A stretch of 64,000 nt of DNA from Chloroflexota bacterium. GTDB lineage: Bacteria; Chloroflexota; Dehalococcoidia; Tepidiformales; Tepidiformaceae. A program made the translations under genes and the position numbers. The DNA lies in NCBI GenBank assembly GCA_026705605.1, contig JAPPAK010000001.1, forward strand, positions 496,001 through 560,000, given 5' to 3'. The notes under the pieces were generated by a model that worked only from the letters and a program-made list of their open reading frames with translations, searched no databases and had not been told where the DNA came from. Positions 33,533-42,522 of the stretch are shown one piece after another (position 1 is the stretch's first letter; each line of letters begins with the position of its first letter).

Positions 33533-33766
33533 CTAGTCGCCCTCCCAGGCGGCGAGTTCCTCTTCGGGGAGGGGATCGAAGAAGCTGTCGTCGAGCTTGA
33601 TCCGGCCCTTGAGAACGCCAAATTCTCGTCTCCCTTGCTCTTCGCAGGGCACGAGGCGCGCCACGGGCTTGCCGTTCCGCGCAATGACAATGTCCTCCCC
33701 CGCCTCTACCTGCGCCAGCAGTCGGGAGAGATGGGTCTTTGCCTCGTGGATGTTCACTGTCGTCAC
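33533..33766 (-). CDS. Phd/YefM-type antitoxin
   Basis: 77 residues. N-terminal Phd DNA-binding fold: 'TVNIHEAKTHLSRLLAQVEA', then G-E-D-I-V-I-A-R-N-G-K-P-V-A-R-L-V. The acidic C-terminal half (residues 45-77) should wrap the VapC partner. GTG start with AAGGAG 9 bases upstream; the ribosome site abuts the operator, so repression would block both transcription and access. Confidence 0.9.
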   Translation of the reverse strand: MTTVNIHEAKTHLSRLLAQVEAGEDIVIARNGKPVARLVPCEEQGRREFGVLKGRIKLDDSFFDPLPEEELAAWEGD

Positions 33767-33777
33767 TGAGAGAACTC

Positions 33778-33799
33778 CTTAGTCAAGGATCGGACTAAG
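33778..33799. promoter_or_regulatory. Operator of the Phd/VapC locus
   Basis: CTTAGTC and GACTAAG, a perfect 7-bp inverted repeat with 8-base spacer (AAGGATCG), 11 bases upstream of the antitoxin GTG. Position and symmetry fit autoregulation by Phd-type antitoxins. Its AT content stands out from the flanks. Confidence 0.65.
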
Positions 33800-33810
33800 C
33801 TGCAGCCCTG

Positions 33811-35490
33811 TCAACCAATGCGTTCCTCGGCATCCTCCGGCAGCAGCGCATCCCGAGCCCCGAGTTCCGCGCCCATGTGTCGCAGCTCACGCCCGAACCG
33901 TGTCGTCCGCGCCGCCACTCCCGCGAGCTGTGTCCGCTGTTCCGTCACCCGCACCCACAGCCGCCGTCGCGGAACGTAGAACGTGATGCCCAGCCCCAGC
34001 ATCGCCATCCCCACCGCCACCCAGATGAACAGGTCGCCCGGGTCCCGCCGGATGTCGATCCCTGACGCGTCCACCCGCCCCCCGAACTGGTAGCGGTACC
34101 CCGACGACGTCTCCACCGTCGTCCCCTCCGCTATCACCACGTTCTCCGCGTCGATATCGGAGATGAACAGGTAGGGACGTCCGTCGGCCCCCTCCGGCAT
34201 CTGCACGTTCACGACTCCCGTCGTCGTTCCCCGCGGCATGTCGAGCACCGGGATCGCTGGCACGGAAGCGATGCCCCGGAAGGCGATGCGGTGATTCGGC
34301 GTCTCCGCCGCCTCCCCCGGGCGCAGTTCGGCCTGGTCGAATCCCTGGCCATCGATCAGCGCCACCAGCGTCTCGCCCTCCGCCCGCCAGCTCACTCCGT
34401 ACACCGCTCCCCGCAGGGCCAGCTCTGCGAGCGCGAGGTCCCCGTCGTACCCGAGCGTCGAGCCCGGCACGCTCGCCATCTGCGGCAGCGCCTGGTCGAA
34501 AACGACCTCCCCGTCGGCACTGGTAATCGTCAGCACCGGTGTCGCCGTCGACTCATTCTCGAAGTCCAGCACGTCGTCGAAGAGCACCCGCCCGTCCGGA
34601 TCCCAGATGGTCAGGTGCGCGAGGTCGTCGAAGAACGCCGCCTGGTGGAAGCGATACCCGAACGCCGAGCACGGGTCGTTCACGGTGGCCGTGCAGCGCA
34701 CGACCTCGTCCCCGCGTCGCAGCAGCAGGTCGCTGTGGAAGTCGACGATGTTCCCCGCCGCGTCCACCCCCCGGTGCGCGTCCTCCATCCCCACGAAAAT
34801 CTGCCCCGGACCGGGGTCGCTGAAGAGCGGAGCCGCGGGGCGCGACTCCGCCAGCGCCAGTGTCCGCTGGAACCCGGCGAGGTTCGTCAGCAGCCCCCCG
34901 ACGAGCAGCATCAGCAGCGCCATGTGCGAGATGAACGTGGCGTACTGCGTCCACGGGAAGCGCTCCGCGAACAGTTCGGTCGAGCCCTCGTCCTCGTGCG
35001 TGCGGGTCACGATGTAACGGCGACGGCGCAGCAGCCCCTCGACTGCCTCCGCGCCTCCCGTGTGCGTGAACGAGGCCCGGTGACGCGCCGTCTCGAAATA
35101 GCGTTCGCTCACGCGCACCTGCGGCCGCTGCACGCTCCGCCACGTCGGCGGGAAGCGGCTGATGGTGCACACGGTCACGGCCGCCACGATCACGAACCAG
35201 AGCGCCAGGAACCATGGACTGTGGAACACATCGAACAGGTCGAGCCCGTCGAGGATGCCCGTGAGCCAGCCGAAGTCCTCGCGCTGCAGCTCCAGCCAGG
35301 CTGAACGCGCGGGCGGGTTGCCCCGCATCTCCGCCGGGAGCTGCGGGAGCACCACGCCGAGCAGGCTCGCCAGCACCGCCACGGTCACAAGCGCTACCGC
35401 GAACTTCACGTTCGTGAGCAGCCGCCACGTCGCCCGCAGCGGGTCGAACTTGGGCATCGGGGGTGTCGTGGCGGGGGCGTCGCTCGCCAT
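33811..35490 (-). CDS. resB: ResB-like cytochrome c biogenesis protein
   Basis: 559 residues. Hydrophobic helices near 28-50, 92-112, 183-205 and 510-528 enclose a large exported domain (about 206-508), the ResB/Ccs1 layout of the system II heme ligation machinery. N-terminal 'LTNVKFAVALVTVAVLASLLGVVLPQ' and the pre-TM3 'RFPWTQYATFISHMALLMLLVGGLLTNLAGF', with its conserved His, are typical. It overlaps the thioredoxin-like gene by one base (TGATG). CcsA/ResC is not in the window. Confidence 0.9.
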   Translation of the reverse strand: MASDAPATTPPMPKFDPLRATWRLLTNVKFAVALVTVAVLASLLGVVLPQLPAEMRGNPPARSAWLELQREDFGWLTGILDGLDLFDVFHSPWFLALWFVIVAAVTVCTISRFPPTWRSVQRPQVRVSERYFETARHRASFTHTGGAEAVEGLLRRRRYIVTRTHEDEGSTELFAERFPWTQYATFISHMALLMLLVGGLLTNLAGFQRTLALAESRPAAPLFSDPGPGQIFVGMEDAHRGVDAAGNIVDFHSDLLLRRGDEVVRCTATVNDPCSAFGYRFHQAAFFDDLAHLTIWDPDGRVLFDDVLDFENESTATPVLTITSADGEVVFDQALPQMASVPGSTLGYDGDLALAELALRGAVYGVSWRAEGETLVALIDGQGFDQAELRPGEAAETPNHRIAFRGIASVPAIPVLDMPRGTTTGVVNVQMPEGADGRPYLFISDIDAENVVIAEGTTVETSSGYRYQFGGRVDASGIDIRRDPGDLFIWVAVGMAMLGLGITFYVPRRRLWVRVTEQRTQLAGVAARTTRFGRELRHMGAELGARDALLPEDAEERIG

Positions 35491-36122
35491 CAGGGAAGCT
35501 CCGCTGCGAGCTCGGCGAGGTCGAAGTCCGTCAGCGCGCCCAGGTGTACCCGCTGGATAACCCCATCAGGGTCGATCAGGAAACTGACCGGCAGCCCCGT
35601 GCTCACGCGGTACGCTCCCGAGACCTGCCCGTCCGCGTCGAGCACGATCGGGTAGGTCACGGCGAACTGCTCGGTGAACGCCCTGGCTGTTTCGGCCGTC
35701 TCCTGCTGGTTCACCCCCACCACCACCAGCCCCGGCGACCGTTCCTGGAAGAACGCCTGCAGCGCGGGCGTCTCCCCCCGGCACGGTCCGCACCACGAGG
35801 CCCAGAAATTGAGGAGCACGTACTGCCCCCGGAAGTCCGTGAGCTCCGCCGCCGACCCGTCCAGCGCTCGCAGCCGGAACGCGGGCGCCGCCCGCCCCAC
35901 CTCCGCCGCCGGCGCCTCCCCCGTCGCGTTCAGCGAATCCGCCAGCGCCACCACCCCCATCCCCGCCTCCGCCTCGACCCCACCCCCGTCACCCCGGATC
36001 TCGAGGTACCAGATGCCGAACCCGACCACCGCCACCACCAGCGCCGCGATACCGAACGTGAAGCCCGGCCCCGTGTATTCGCGGCGCTGCTGGGGACGTT
36101 CGTCGGGAAGGGTCTCGGCCAT
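35490..36122 (-). CDS. TlpA/ResA-like membrane-anchored thioredoxin
   Basis: 210 residues. One N-terminal transmembrane helix (about 21-41), a spacer, then a TlpA domain with 'GQYVLLNFWASWCGPCRGETPAL' (Cys111-x-x-Cys114) and the later 'GLPVSFLIDPDGVIQRVHLG' carrying the cis-Pro loop. Such proteins reduce the CxxCH of apocytochrome c outside the membrane before heme attachment by ResB, its translational neighbour. TACGCT (36147-36142) is a probable -10, giving a short leader. Confidence 0.92.
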   Translation of the reverse strand: MAETLPDERPQQRREYTGPGFTFGIAALVVAVVGFGIWYLEIRGDGGGVEAEAGMGVVALADSLNATGEAPAAEVGRAAPAFRLRALDGSAAELTDFRGQYVLLNFWASWCGPCRGETPALQAFFQERSPGLVVVGVNQQETAETARAFTEQFAVTYPIVLDADGQVSGAYRVSTGLPVSFLIDPDGVIQRVHLGALTDFDLAELAAELP

Positions 36123-36175
36123 CGTGTTCGGTCGCGCTCGGAGCGTACCAAGCCCGCCCTGTGCGCGCTCCCGCC

Positions 36176-37486
36176 CTACCGCAGCGGCGTGGCTCGCGGC
36201 TCTCCGGGCGGCGCCTCCGGGTCAAGGAGCCGGTCCTCCTCCGCGCCCCAGAACCGCCCGACCACGTGCAGGACCAGCACTGCCCCCACGCCCACCACCC
36301 CTGCGATCATCAGCGTTTCCCGGATTCCGATGATGTCCGCCACCACCCCGATCGGCAGCGACGCGATCCCGAACAGGCTCCACGAGAGCATGTTCAGCGA
36401 CTGCACCCGCCCGTGGTACCGCGACGCCGAGAACTGGAGTGAGAGCGCGTTGTTCAGCGACTGGAACCCCGCCGAGCAGGCGCCCACCAGCAGGATCGCC
36501 CCGAGCCCGGTTGCGAAGGTGTTCGCGAAGCCCAGCAACGTGACCGACCCCCCGAAGGCGAACGCCAACAGGAGCTGTTGGCCCCACGCGCTCGCCCGCC
36601 CCGCGATCCCCGCTACCAGCACGACCGCGATTACGGCCCCCACCGCCTGCACCGCCCCCAGCACTCCGAGCCCCTCCGAGCCCGCCTTGTAGATGTCCTC
36701 CGCCAGCGAGGGCAGGAACGACTGGAAGGGAAAGGCGAAGGCCGTCAGCGCGAACGACGTCAGGATCAGGGTCGCTACCGATGGGCGGCTCCACACGTAC
36801 CGCACGCCGTCCACGAGGTCCCGCACCGGCGAGGTCGCTTCCGCTCGCTCTTCCGGCTCTCCGGGAGGAAGCCGCAGGACGGTCAGAATCGCGACCAGGA
36901 ACCCCGTCGCGGTCATGAAGTAGACGCCCCCCACGCCGATGAACCAGAGCGAGATGAACAGGCCCGCCAGCGCCGGCCCCACCACTCGCGTGCCGTTCAT
37001 GCTCAGCTGCTGCAGGACAATCGCGTTCCCGACCGCCTCCCGCCCCACCAGCGACCCGATGAACGCGTTCCGCGCCGGTCCCATGAAGGCGAACCCGACG
37101 CCCTGCGTGAAGCTCGCGGCCAGGAGCATCCAGAACTCCATGAGTCCCACCGCCACCATGAGCGCAATCCAGGCCGAGTTGAGGCAGAGCACGCCCTGCG
37201 AGATCACGAGCGTCCGGCGCCGGGGCAGCCGGTCGGCGATCACCCCGCCCCACAGCGTGAAGACCAGGCTCGGCGCGCCGAAGGCCAGCATCATCGCCCC
37301 CAGCGCCGTGTTCTGCCCCGTCAGGTCGAAGGCGAGCCAGCCCCTCGCCACGATCTGCATCTGCATCCCGAAGTACGAGAACACCGTACCCGTCCAGAGC
37401 AGGCGGTAGTGCGCGTTCTCCAGCGCATAGAAGTTCCGGGAGAAGTAGTTGGCCGTTCCCCGCAGCCCCGCCCCCGTCCGAAGCAC
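36176..37486 (-). CDS. MFS transporter (EntS/DHA3-like)
   Basis: 436 residues, 12 helices. N-terminal 'FRLLWTG'-like start (Y-R-L-L-W-T-G-T-V-F-S-Y-F-G), motif A 'WGGVIADRLPRRRTLVISQG', 'GPARNAFIGSLVGREAVGNAIVLQQLSMNGTRVVGPALAG' and 'HGRVQSLNMLSWSLFGIASLPIGVVAD' are typical of MFS exporters annotated as enterobactin/macrolide efflux. Substrate unknown. GTG start 9 bases after the tmk stop, in the R3H-tmk-MFS operon. Confidence 0.9.
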   Translation of the reverse strand: MLRTGAGLRGTANYFSRNFYALENAHYRLLWTGTVFSYFGMQMQIVARGWLAFDLTGQNTALGAMMLAFGAPSLVFTLWGGVIADRLPRRRTLVISQGVLCLNSAWIALMVAVGLMEFWMLLAASFTQGVGFAFMGPARNAFIGSLVGREAVGNAIVLQQLSMNGTRVVGPALAGLFISLWFIGVGGVYFMTATGFLVAILTVLRLPPGEPEERAEATSPVRDLVDGVRYVWSRPSVATLILTSFALTAFAFPFQSFLPSLAEDIYKAGSEGLGVLGAVQAVGAVIAVVLVAGIAGRASAWGQQLLLAFAFGGSVTLLGFANTFATGLGAILLVGACSAGFQSLNNALSLQFSASRYHGRVQSLNMLSWSLFGIASLPIGVVADIIGIRETLMIAGVVGVGAVLVLHVVGRFWGAEEDRLLDPEAPPGEPRATPLR

Positions 37487-37495
37487 GTGCCGCTG

Positions 37496-38137
37496 CTACT
37501 CGCCTGTCGCGATGCCCAGGAGCTGGGCGATGGCCTCCCAGGCGGCTGCCTCCACCGCCTCCGGCGCCTGGGTGGCGTCGATCTCGAGCCACGTCCCCTC
37601 CGGCGCCTGTGCGAGTTGCTGGCGATACCCTTCGCGAACCCGCTCGTGGAAGGCCAGCCCCTCGCGGCCCGTCGCCGGACCGCCCCGCTCTCCTTGCTTC
37701 CGCTGCAGCCCCACCTCGGGCGGCAGGTCGAGGTAGATTGTCAGGTCCGGCGTGAGCCCCTGCGTTGCCGAGGCGTTCGCCTCGGCCAGACGCTTCAGGT
37801 CTAGTCCCCGCCCGTAACCCTGGTAGGCCACCGTGCTCGCGCGGAATCGGTCGCACAGCACCGTCGCGCCTCCCTCCAGCGCGGGCTTGATCACGCGGCT
37901 CACCAGCTCCGAACGCGCCAGCAGGAACGCGAACGCCTCAGCCCACGGCGTCAGCGACTGCCCGAGTAGCTCCCGTGCTTGCTCGCCCGCGGGCGTACCC
38001 CCTGGCTCCCGCACTTCGATCGTGTGGAGGCCCGCCGCCTCCAGCCGTCGCGCGAGCCTCGTCGCCAGCAGGCTCTTGCCCGCCCCCTCGCCCCCTTCGA
38101 AGACGATGAAGTGTCCTTCCGAACCCTCGCTTGTCAC
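37496..38137 (-). CDS. tmk: Thymidylate kinase
   Basis: 213 residues. Phosphorylates dTMP to dTDP. P-loop E-G-G-E-G-A-G-K-S (14-22), D-R-F motif '[15 protein letters not shown]', then '[20 protein letters not shown]' and a lid. The P-loop Glu after the Gly pair fits the standard type. GTG start at 38137 overlaps the R3H-ATPase stop (GTGA); upstream frame extension is a shadow. Confidence 0.95.
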   Translation of the reverse strand: MTSEGSEGHFIVFEGGEGAGKSLLATRLARRLEAAGLHTIEVREPGGTPAGEQARELLGQSLTPWAEAFAFLLARSELVSRVIKPALEGGATVLCDRFRASTVAYQGYGRGLDLKRLAEANASATQGLTPDLTIYLDLPPEVGLQRKQGERGGPATGREGLAFHERVREGYRQQLAQAPEGTWLEIDATQAPEAVEAAAWEAIAQLLGIATGE

Positions 38138-39705
38138 CGTCCGCCCGACCGCGGCGGTTCGGGCAGGATGCGGACGCGCCGTTCCGGCTCCGAACCGTGG
38201 CTCTCGCTGTCCAGGTTGAAGCGCCCCGCCAGCTCGTGCTGGACGCGCCGGATATAGCTGTTCGCGGGCGCCAACTCCAGCGCGCGCCCGTCCGTGAGCA
38301 CCTGCGCGATCGCCTCTTCCGTCTCGCGGTACGCCTCCGCCACCGGGTCGCGACGCGCCCGCTGGCCGCGGAACTGGAGCAGCACCTGCTCCATCTGGAA
38401 GAGCGTGTTGCTCTTGATCACGTAGATCGGCAGCGAGCGCTCCTCCGCCTCGCGCACGGGCGCCGGCTTCTTCCGGTACGAGTGCCGCAACGTGATGAGC
38501 GCGTCGGCGTTCCGCAGGTCGTCGACGATCTGGATTGGCACGCCGGTCTCTTGGATCGCCTGCACGAGCCGCCCGCGCGAGAGCCCGAACGGGAACAGGC
38601 GCGTCTCGGGTTCCGGCGCTGCTGTCCCGTTCCCCTCCTGGGAGCGCGCCTTCGCGGCGGGCGCGGCCGTCTCCGTCTCCTCGTGGGCGACAGTCGTGAT
38701 CGTCCCCTCGTCCGTCAGCTCGCGAACCTCGGGCGGGGCCTGGAAGCCGCGAAGCTTCGCGTCGACCGTCGCCCCCACGTCCTCGTGCAGCGCCACCCGC
38801 CGCCACCCCTGGATCTCGATGACCGCGTCGAAGGTGGGTGGCGCCATCCGCTCCAGGATCGACTTCTGCGTCCCTCGCCGCCGCGCTTCCTCGTCGCTCA
38901 GCGTCACCGACTGGATTCCCCCGATGAGGTCGCAGAGCGTCGGGTTGGCCATCAGGTTCTCGAGCGTGTTGCCGTGTGCCGTTCCCACCAGCTGCACGCC
39001 TCGCTCCGCGATCGTGCGCGCCGCGGCCGCCTCCAGTTCCGTCCCAATCTCGTCGATCACGATGACCTCGGGCATGTGGTTCTCCACCGCCTCGATCATC
39101 ACCCCGTGCTGCAGCGCCGGCGTCGACACCTGCATCCGCCGCGCTCCGCCGATTGCCGGGTGGGGAATGTCGCCGTCCCCGCCAATCTCGTTTGACGTAT
39201 CAACGATGACGACCCGCTTGTTCGCCTCGTCCGCCAGCACCCGCGCCACCTCGCGCAGCATCGTCGTCTTGCCCACGCCCGGGCGCCCCAGCAGCAGGAT
39301 GCTGTTCCCGCTCATCACGAGGTCCTCGATGATGCGGATCGTCCCGTAGACCGCCCGCCCGATGCGGCAGGTCAGCCCCACGACCTTGCCGCGCCGGTTA
39401 CGGATGGCCGAGATGCGGTGCAGCGTCCGCTCGATCCCCGCCCGGTTGTCGTCCCCGAACTCCCCCACGCGGGCGATCACGAAGTCGAGGTCCTCCTCCG
39501 TCACCTCGCGGTGGCTGAGCACGATCTCGCGGTTCGGGTAGCGCGCCTCCGGCAGCCGGCCCAGGTCCAGCACCACCTCGAGCAACTCGCTGCGGTGGTC
39601 CTCGGCTTCCAGCTTCTCGGCGAGCCGCGGCGGCAGCGTCTCGATGAGCGCGTCGAGGTCGTCGGTCACGATCCGCTCGGGCGCGGTGCCGTTCCCTTCG
39701 GTCAT
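38134..39705 (-). CDS. R3H-domain AAA ATPase (Ycf45/SpoIIIAA-like)
   Basis: 523 residues. A central AAA-type ATPase has Walker A G-R-P-G-V-G-K-T (about 141-148) and Walker B '[33 protein letters not shown]', strongly like Ycf45 and sporulation protein SpoIIIAA. A variable linker (about 330-370) leads to a C-terminal R3H nucleic-acid-binding motif: R-x-V-Q-H-E, then [12 protein letters not shown]. Single-stranded nucleic acid binding is likely; cellular role unknown. ATG at 39705 is preferred because TAGCGT lies 7 bases upstream; a GTG two codons earlier is alternative. Confidence 0.9.
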   Translation of the reverse strand: MTEGNGTAPERIVTDDLDALIETLPPRLAEKLEAEDHRSELLEVVLDLGRLPEARYPNREIVLSHREVTEEDLDFVIARVGEFGDDNRAGIERTLHRISAIRNRRGKVVGLTCRIGRAVYGTIRIIEDLVMSGNSILLLGRPGVGKTTMLREVARVLADEANKRVVIVDTSNEIGGDGDIPHPAIGGARRMQVSTPALQHGVMIEAVENHMPEVIVIDEIGTELEAAAARTIAERGVQLVGTAHGNTLENLMANPTLCDLIGGIQSVTLSDEEARRRGTQKSILERMAPPTFDAVIEIQGWRRVALHEDVGATVDAKLRGFQAPPEVRELTDEGTITTVAHEETETAAPAAKARSQEGNGTAAPEPETRLFPFGLSRGRLVQAIQETGVPIQIVDDLRNADALITLRHSYRKKPAPVREAEERSLPIYVIKSNTLFQMEQVLLQFRGQRARRDPVAEAYRETEEAIAQVLTDGRALELAPANSYIRRVQHELAGRFNLDSESHGSEPERRVRILPEPPRSGGR

Positions 39706-39712
39706 CGCCACT

Positions 39713-39718
39713 ACGCTA
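39713..39718 (-). promoter_or_regulatory. Leaderless promoter -10 of the R3H ATPase operon (TAGCGT)
   Basis: Minus-strand TAGCGT, 7 bases, ATG at 39705. Confidence 0.55.
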
Positions 39719-39745
39719 CCCCTGTCGCGTGAACTTGTCCGTATC

Positions 39746-40345
39746 TCATGCGCCTGCGCCTGCCTTCGGCCGCTCCGCTGCCCCGATCGTGAGGAAATAC
39801 TCGTGCAGCCGCGTGTCGCCGCCCAGCTCCGGGTGGAACGCTGTCGCCAGCAGGTTCCCCTGCCGTGCCGCCACGATTGCGCCGTCCTCCAGCCGCCCCA
39901 GCACCTCCACGCCCTCCCCCACGGACTCGATGATCGGCGCGCGGATGAAGATCGCGTGGAACGGCCCGCCCGCGAGCCCCTTGATCGCCACGTCCGCCTC
40001 GAAGCTGTCGACCTGCCGCCCGAAGGCGTTGCGCGCCACCGACGTGTCCATCGTCTCGATCCCCGGCCGGTCGAGGTCGTCGACCTGCTTCGCCAGCAGG
40101 ATCGCCCCCGCGCACGTGCCCCAGACGGGACGCCCGCTCGAACAGAACGCCCGCAACGGCTCCGTGAACCCGTACCGCAGGATCAGCCGCGCGATCGTCG
40201 TGCTCTCGCCGCCGGGAATGATGAGCGAGTCCAGCCCCTCGAGCTGCTCCGGCCAGCGCACCTCGACGGATGCCTGCCCGATGCTGGCAAGCATCTCGGA
40301 GTGCTCCCGGAAGTCGCCCTGCAGGGCGAGAATGCCCGTGGTCAC
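39746..40345 (-). CDS. pdxT: Pyridoxal 5'-phosphate synthase glutaminase subunit
   Basis: 199 residues. Releases ammonia from glutamine for PdxS in the DXP-independent PLP pathway. Nucleophile Cys78 in W-G-T-C-A-G-A-I, oxyanion 'IPGGEST', His/Glu pair in '[10 protein letters not shown]' near 172-174. PdxS is not adjacent, although the two are often neighbours. GTG start about 50 bases after a TACAAT -10. Confidence 0.95.
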   Translation of the reverse strand: MTTGILALQGDFREHSEMLASIGQASVEVRWPEQLEGLDSLIIPGGESTTIARLILRYGFTEPLRAFCSSGRPVWGTCAGAILLAKQVDDLDRPGIETMDTSVARNAFGRQVDSFEADVAIKGLAGGPFHAIFIRAPIIESVGEGVEVLGRLEDGAIVAARQGNLLATAFHPELGGDTRLHEYFLTIGAAERPKAGAGA

Positions 40346-40396
40346 GTTGTGTGCGTCCCGCCAGATCGTTCGCGTCCAGGCCCCATGCGCCCCGCG

Positions 40397-40402
40397 ATTG
40401 TA
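40397..40402 (-). promoter_or_regulatory. -10 element of pdxT (TACAAT)
   Basis: Near-consensus TACAAT on the minus strand, giving a leader of roughly 45 bases before the GTG. Confidence 0.5.
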
Positions 40403-40462
40403 GCAGCCGCGTGAACCCCGCCCCGCCCGAAGTCGCTATCCTGTCGCCCGCAAGGAGGCGCT

Positions 40463-40891
40463 ATGCCCGCCCAACTCACTCCCGAAGAAGTGAACGAGTT
40501 CCTCGACAGCCGCCCCGGCTGGATTACCTTCACCTCCGTCGGCAGCGACGGCTACCCCCACAGCGTCCCCATCGGCTACTTCCGCGTCGACGATGCCGTC
40601 TACATCGGCTGCCGCGACCGCACCCAGAAGGTGCTCAACGCCCAGCGCAACCCCAAGGTCAGCCTCTCCCTCGAGAGCGGCAGCACCATGCAGGACATCA
40701 AGGGCATCCTCATCCAGGGCGACGCCACCGTTATCAACACCCCCGACGCGCTTCTGGAGCTGACCCGCGAGGCCGCCCGCCGCCGCGGCGCCCCCGAGGC
40801 TGCCCTCCCCACCGAGCCCCCGCCCGGCGCCGCCTACATCAAGGTCACCCCAACGAAGGTCATCTCCTGGGACTACTCCCGACCGGGCTAG
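40463..40891 (+). CDS. PPOX-class flavin/F420-binding split-barrel protein
   Basis: 142 residues. Split beta-barrel of the pyridoxamine-phosphate-oxidase superfamily: 'GWITFTSVGSDGYPHSVPIGYFRVDDAVYIGCRDRTQKVLNAQRNPKVSLSLE' in order covers the cofactor-binding strands (quoted pieces are contiguous only within short motifs such as P-H-S-V-P and K-V-x-N-A-x-R-N-P). The strand pair resembles F420-dependent or FMN-dependent oxidoreductases acting on small molecules. AAGGAGG is 6 bases before the ATG. Stop overlaps that of the convergent ATL gene by CTAG. Confidence 0.82.
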   Translation: MPAQLTPEEVNEFLDSRPGWITFTSVGSDGYPHSVPIGYFRVDDAVYIGCRDRTQKVLNAQRNPKVSLSLESGSTMQDIKGILIQGDATVINTPDALLELTREAARRRGAPEAALPTEPPPGAAYIKVTPTKVISWDYSRPG

Positions 40892-41214
40892 TCGCCCTCG
40901 TCCTCCGGCCACCAGCGGTACACGCGCAGGTCAACCGTGTCCGCCGTGTCGAACACCACCCCCTCGCCCTCCAGCAGCTCCCGCTGCAGGTCCGCCCCGT
41001 ATCCCCGCCCCCGCAGGCTGATCCCGCCCTTCGCGTTGATCACCCGCCACCAGGGCGTATCGGTGTCGTGGGGCAGCGCCCGGAGGGCGTACCCAACCGC
41101 CCGCGCCGCCGAAGGCGCCCCCAGCACAACCGCCACCTGCCCGTACGTCACCACCCGCCCGCGCGGCACCTCCCGCACCAGCGCCCACACCCGCTCATAG
41201 AAGTTCGGCGCCAT
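40888..41214 (-). CDS. Alkyltransferase-like protein (ATL), MGMT domain without the acceptor Cys
   Basis: 108 residues. DNA-binding domain of O6-alkylguanine-DNA alkyltransferase: 'VPRGRVVTYGQVAVVLGAPSAARAVGYALRALP'. The alkyl-acceptor motif P-C-H-R is P-W-W-R here, followed by V-I-N-A-K-G-G-I-S, so it cannot transfer an alkyl group. ATLs bind alkylated guanine and hand it to nucleotide excision repair. ATG at 41214 (MAPNFYERV) fits homology; an ATG three codons upstream is less likely. It lies behind three tandem hairpins. Confidence 0.88.
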   Translation of the reverse strand: MAPNFYERVWALVREVPRGRVVTYGQVAVVLGAPSAARAVGYALRALPHDTDTPWWRVINAKGGISLRGRGYGADLQRELLEGEGVVFDTADTVDLRVYRWWPEDEGD

Positions 41215-41227
41215 GGCCCTCACTCAG

Positions 41228-41306
41228 CCACGCGACCGCGTGGCGCTTTCCTCAGGCGGGCAAGGCCCGCCGCTCTCCTCTCCACTCAGGCGCGCGACAG
41301 CGCGCC
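41228..41306 (-). repeat. Three tandem GC hairpins with repeated flanks
   Basis: Three stem-loops in 79 bases: CCACGC-GACC-GCGTGG (41228-41243), GGCGGGC-AAG-GCCCGCC (41255-41271), GGCGCGC-GACA-GCGCGCC (41289-41306). Stems differ in sequence, but flanks recur: read on the minus strand each is preceded by GAGAGCG or AAAGCG and followed by CTGAGTG or CTGAGG. They fill the gap between the acyl-CoA dehydrogenase stop and the ATL start on one strand. No U-tract follows, so they are not simple intrinsic terminators; mRNA processing or stabilisation is possible. Confidence 0.7.
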
Positions 41307-41316
41307 GCTCTCCTCC

Positions 41317-42483
41317 CTACCCCCGCGGCAGGCCGAAGCCGCGCGTCGCGATGATCGTGCGCATCACCTCGTTCGAGCCTGCCCCGAAGGTCGGCATCAC
41401 CGCCGCCCGGTACCCCTGCTCGATGCGCCCGCCAAGCGGCGCGTGCGCCGACTCCGGCGTGAGCTGGCCGTACGGACCGAGCAGCTTCGTTCCCGTGTGC
41501 AGGATGCGTTGCATCAGCTCCGTGCTGAAAATCTTGACCTCGCTCGCCTCGTGGTTCGGGTGCTCGCCCCGCTTGATCATCCCCAGGTTCCGGTAGGCCA
41601 GCATCTGTAGCACTTCGAGTTGCACCTTGTAGTGGGCCAGCGTGCGCGATACGTGCGCGTCGTCGATGGGGCGGCTCCCGTCCGGCCCCTCCTCCCGCGC
41701 CCACCCCATGAGCGCGTCGAACACCGCCCGCACACCGGATACCGTGAAGATCGAGACGCGCTCGAAGTCGAGCGCGTGAGCGGCGTAGTACCAGCCGCGA
41801 TTCTCCTCCCCCACCAGCGCGTCCGCGGGAACGCGCACGTCGTCCCAGTACACCTCGTTCGTGCGGATGCCTGACATCGTCCAGATTGGCTTGACCGTGA
41901 TCCCCGGGGTCTGCAGGTCCACCAGGAACATGGAGATGCCTCGGTGCTTCGGCGCCGACGGGTCCGTGCGCGCCGCCAGCCAGACGTACTCCGCTCGGTG
42001 CGCCGCGCTCGTGAACCGCTTGATCCCGTTCAGCACGTAGTCGTCCCCGTCGCGAACCGCGCGAAGCTGCAGCGAAGCCAGATCCGTGCCCGCATCGGGC
42101 TCCGTGTACCCCAGCGCGAAGTCGATCTCGCCCTGCGCTATCCGCGGCAGGAACGCCGCCTTCTGCTCGTCGGTGCCGTAGGTCATGAGCGTCGGGCCGA
42201 CCTGCTGCACGCCCACCGTCGCCCCGGGCGCCCCTACGTAGTTGAGCGCCTCCTGGAACAGGTACTGCTCCTCGTAGCTGCGCTCCTGGCCGCCGTACTC
42301 GCGCGGCCACGACATCGTTAGCCAGCCGCGCTTCGCCAGCTTCCGCCGGAAGTCGCGCTCCATCGCGTATCGGTCGGGCGAGGCGTCGATGCGACGGCGC
42401 ACTTCCGGGCTCCACTCGACCGCGAGGAAGTCGTCAACCTCGCGCTCGAACGCAAGGGCCTGGTCCGAGAACCGAAACTCCAT
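41317..42483 (-). CDS. Acyl-CoA dehydrogenase
   Basis: 388 residues, FAD-dependent alpha,beta-dehydrogenation of acyl-CoA. Typical blocks: 'GWLTMSWPREYGGQERSYEEQYLFQEAL', FAD/substrate loop 'FALGYTEPDAGTDLASLQ', 'FTSAAHRAEYVWLAART', C-terminal 'ASEVKIFSTELMQRI' and 'GAGSNEVMRTIIATRGFGLPRG'. The last motif carries Glu near the C-terminus in the position used as catalytic base by many members. The start follows TAAACT by 8 bases. Chain length and branching preference unknown. Confidence 0.95.
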   Translation of the reverse strand: MEFRFSDQALAFEREVDDFLAVEWSPEVRRRIDASPDRYAMERDFRRKLAKRGWLTMSWPREYGGQERSYEEQYLFQEALNYVGAPGATVGVQQVGPTLMTYGTDEQKAAFLPRIAQGEIDFALGYTEPDAGTDLASLQLRAVRDGDDYVLNGIKRFTSAAHRAEYVWLAARTDPSAPKHRGISMFLVDLQTPGITVKPIWTMSGIRTNEVYWDDVRVPADALVGEENRGWYYAAHALDFERVSIFTVSGVRAVFDALMGWAREEGPDGSRPIDDAHVSRTLAHYKVQLEVLQMLAYRNLGMIKRGEHPNHEASEVKIFSTELMQRILHTGTKLLGPYGQLTPESAHAPLGGRIEQGYRAAVMPTFGAGSNEVMRTIIATRGFGLPRG

Positions 42484-42491
42484 CGCGCGGC

Positions 42492-42497
42492 AGTTTA
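42492..42497 (-). promoter_or_regulatory. Short-spaced promoter -10 of acyl-CoA dehydrogenase (TAAACT)
   Basis: Minus-strand TAAACT, 8 bases, ATG at 42483; no ribosome site. Confidence 0.55.
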
Positions 42498-42522
42498 CGC
42501 CCGCGAAACCGGCGCGAGCGCC

